DNA of 7,484 bases, from the NCBI GenBank assembly GCA_900771185.1, contig CAAGND010000255.1, positions 1-7,484 on the forward strand, read 5' to 3'. A model generated the notes under the pieces. That model saw only the letters and a program-made list of their open reading frames with translations, made no database searches and was not told the origin of the DNA. Source of the DNA: Clostridia bacterium. Lineage in GTDB: Bacteria; Bacillota; Clostridia; Oscillospirales; Acutalibacteraceae. The position numbers were made by a program, and so were the translations under genes. Positions 6,958-7,484 of the stretch are shown here, one piece after another; position 1 is the stretch's first letter, and every line of letters begins with the position of its first letter.

Positions 6958-6967
6958 CAAAATTTTG
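6958..6967. promoter_or_regulatory. Ten-bp palindrome just downstream of the DUF4474 transcription start
   Basis: CAAAATTTTG is a perfect palindrome about 7-16 bp after the predicted start, where a repressor could block elongation or initiation. The surroundings are very AT-rich, so chance is a serious alternative. A second AT-rich palindrome lies at 6920-6934, next to the ribosome binding site. Confidence 0.2.
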
Positions 6968-6980
6968 GAAATTATTTTAT

Positions 6981-7009
6981 ATTTTAGCATGATTTTCTTT
7001 TTAAATCAA
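6981..7009 (-). promoter_or_regulatory. Promoter of the DUF4474 gene (TTGATT-17-TAAAAT, extended -10)
   Basis: The minus strand reads TTGATT (7004-7009), a spacer of exactly 17 bp, then TGC TAAAAT (6981-6989). This gives an extended -10 with a 5/6 hexamer and a -35 that keeps TTGA. An A/T-rich tract upstream (7010-7022) could act as an UP element. The predicted start near 6974 gives a leader of about 67 nt. It is the best promoter in the window. Confidence 0.65.
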
Positions 7010-7081
7010 CATAAAAAAATATAAACGGGATATAAGAAAAAAGTAAATACATTCATCAGCATACAGTAGATAATAAAATAG
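7010..7081. other. AT-rich intergenic spacer without a recognisable gene
   Basis: This stretch upstream of the DUF4474 promoter is dominated by A/T runs and has no reading frame with a ribosome binding site on either strand. Its proximal end may serve as an UP element. I see nothing else in it. Confidence 0.5.
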
Positions 7082-7165
7082 CTGCCATTCTGAGAAAGGA
7101 AGCGGCAAAGAAGCTCAGAACTTTTTATGTTTTTCAGAGATTCTTCGCTGCGCTCAGAATGGCAG
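7082..7165. repeat. Fold-back (MITE-like) inverted-repeat element
   Basis: CTGCCATTCTGAG (7082-7094) is perfectly complementary to CTCAGAATGGCAG (7153-7165). Pairing continues inward with gaps: AGCGGCAAAGAAGCTCAGAA on the left against the complement of TTCAGAGATTCTTCGCT on the right, giving about 35-nt arms around a T-rich loop. There is no coding potential. Sequences of the form TTCTTCGCTGCGCTCAGAAT are, from memory, common dispersed intergenic repeats in gut Firmicutes. Whether this is a non-autonomous mobile element or an RNA hairpin cannot be told from one copy. Confidence 0.7.
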
Positions 7166-7180
7166 GTTTTTGTGTTGTGC

Positions 7181-7216
7181 GGTTTGGTGCAAGGGCACGA
7201 AGACCCTTTCCTACGA
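7181..7216. repeat. Degenerate hairpin unit (AAGGG...CCCTT)
   Basis: AAGGG (7191-7195) and CCCTT (7204-7208) flank an 8-nt loop, next to the motif TTTCCTACGAA. On the minus strand it reads TTCGTAGGAAAGGGTCTTCG. This resembles other short repeat units in the same intergenic island. The stem is short, so on its own it would be weak evidence. Confidence 0.35.
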
Positions 7217-7234
7217 ATGGAACATAAAATTCAT

Positions 7235-7264
7235 TGTCTGATGTCCAATATCTAAAATCTAATG
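7235..7264. repeat. Degenerate short-period repeat (TCTGATGTC / ATCTAA words)
   Basis: The stretch TGTCTGATGTCCAATATC continues into TAAAATCTAATG. It is a run of near-repeated 8-10-nt words of the form TCTGATGTC, ATATCTAA and AATCTAAT. A related unit, TGACGTCTGACATCATTAG, occurs at 7419-7437, so the two probably belong to one repeat family. No gene is present. Confidence 0.4.
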
Positions 7265-7273
7265 CCTATTTTA

Positions 7274-7324
7274 CACCTCATCCGTCACGGCTGCGCCGTG
7301 CCACCTTCCCCTCAAGGGGAAGGC
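7274..7324. repeat. Twin-hairpin intergenic repeat unit
   Basis: Two adjoining stems are present. CACGGC (7286-7291) pairs with GCCGTG (7295-7300) over a 3-nt loop, and CCTTCCCCT (7304-7312) pairs with AGGGGAAGG (7315-7323) almost without a loop. The leader is CACCTCATCCGT. From memory, units of the form CCTCATCCGTCA plus GC hairpin plus CCTTCCCC...GGGGAAGG are widely scattered between genes of gut Clostridia. No U-tract follows on either strand, so it is not a standard terminator. Confidence 0.7.
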
Positions 7325-7331
7325 TTAACAC

Positions 7332-7351
7332 GAGCGATTCGTGAATTGCTC
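7332..7351. repeat. Near-perfect 20-bp palindromic repeat unit
   Basis: GAGCGATTC (7332-7340) and GAATTGCTC (7343-7351) pair with a single G-U wobble around GT. On the minus strand the unit continues upstream as CCGTAGGAGCAATTCACGAA, which resembles a known class of dispersed repeats with the form GTAGGAGCGATTC. The retained wobble fits selection on, or recent origin as, an RNA hairpin, but one copy cannot show this. Confidence 0.5.
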
Positions 7352-7391
7352 CTACGGGTTGTATGGTTGTTTTTCGGCTGGTTTTTTCGGT

Positions 7392-7410
7392 GGGCGAACT
7401 CAGTTTGCCC
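7392..7410. repeat. 19-bp palindromic repeat unit
   Basis: GGGCGAACT (7392-7400) and AGTTTGCCC (7402-7410) are complementary with one G-U wobble around a single C. It is the same style of unit as that at 7332-7351, but with a different sequence. Confidence 0.5.
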
Positions 7411-7418
7411 ATACTACC

Positions 7419-7438
7419 TGACGTCTGACATCATTAGT
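7419..7438. repeat. Short palindromic unit related to 7235-7264
   Basis: TGACGTC (7419-7425) and GACATCA (7427-7433) are complementary at 6 of 7 positions around one T, followed by TTAG. The words GTCTGACATC and TTAG echo the unit at 7235-7264 in inverted or shifted form. Confidence 0.35.
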
Positions 7439-7451
7439 TCTGTACCCTTTG

Positions 7452-7484
7452 AGCATTTTCTTTTGATGTGCAAAAGAAAACGCT
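7452..7484. repeat. Long-stem hairpin at the window edge
   Basis: TTTTCTTTTG (7456-7465) pairs perfectly with CAAAAGAAAA (7471-7480) over the loop ATGTG. One mismatch and three further pairs (AGC...GCT) extend the stem, giving 13 of 14 pairs, and it may continue past the edge. It could be the last unit of the repeat island or the terminator of a gene beyond the window; the edge prevents a decision. Confidence 0.55.

Noticed and set aside
6197..7024. Plus-strand reading frames opposite the DUF4474 gene and its promoter
   Set aside because: They lie antisense to a gene with clear signal peptide and domain motifs, and they run through its promoter. The products resemble no family I know.
7082..7484. 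CRISPR array
   Set aside because: The repeats are different inverted units, not one direct repeat with regular spacers, and no cas gene is present.

Overview
The window reads as chromosomal DNA of a low-to-mid GC, anaerobic Firmicute of the class Clostridia, most likely a gut or rumen relative of the Oscillospiraceae/Ruminococcaceae. Three things point there: AGGAGG-type ribosome binding sites, protein families typical of Clostridia (CmpB-like membrane protein, GHL10 lipoprotein, Amidase_3 with Ig-like modules, DUF4474), and a 3'-terminal intergenic region packed with short palindromic repeats of a kind I associate with gut Clostridia. The taxonomic call is inference.

Layout. Positions 1-869 (minus) hold the N-terminal part of a membrane sensor histidine kinase, cut by the window edge just after its HAMP domain. 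A 102-bp divergent gap (870-971) separates it from a small plus-strand four-helix membrane protein of the CmpB family (972-1400). That gene runs convergently into, and overlaps by 19 bp, a large membrane-anchored cell-wall amidase on the minus strand (1382-4312). Upstream of the amidase in the same direction is a GHL10-family glycoside-hydrolase-like lipoprotein (4398-5609). The 85-bp gap between the two shows no terminator, so they are probably co-transcribed. A clear hairpin terminator (5677-5703) then isolates a secreted DUF4474 protein (5717-6907), which has its own good promoter (6981-7009). From about 7010 to the end there is no gene. This stretch holds an AT-rich spacer and then a run of at least seven different inverted-repeat units (7082-7484).

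How the genes may work together. All the complete gene products are membrane-bound or exported, so this is a cell-envelope neighbourhood. The central observation is the amidase/GHL10 pair. Amidases strip stem peptides from peptidoglycan and leave 'denuded' glycan strands, and a characterised GHL10 relative (E. coli DigH/YddW) cleaves such strands. The amidase also carries at its N-terminus what looks like a degenerate copy of the GHL10 barrel. It has kept the first and last strands but lost the acidic motif of the neighbouring intact enzyme, which suggests a peptidoglycan-targeting module derived by duplication. That model is inference from motif similarity and gene order. No wholly new system is evident. 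The paired enzymes, the overlapping divergent promoters and the repeat island are the parts most worth a second look.
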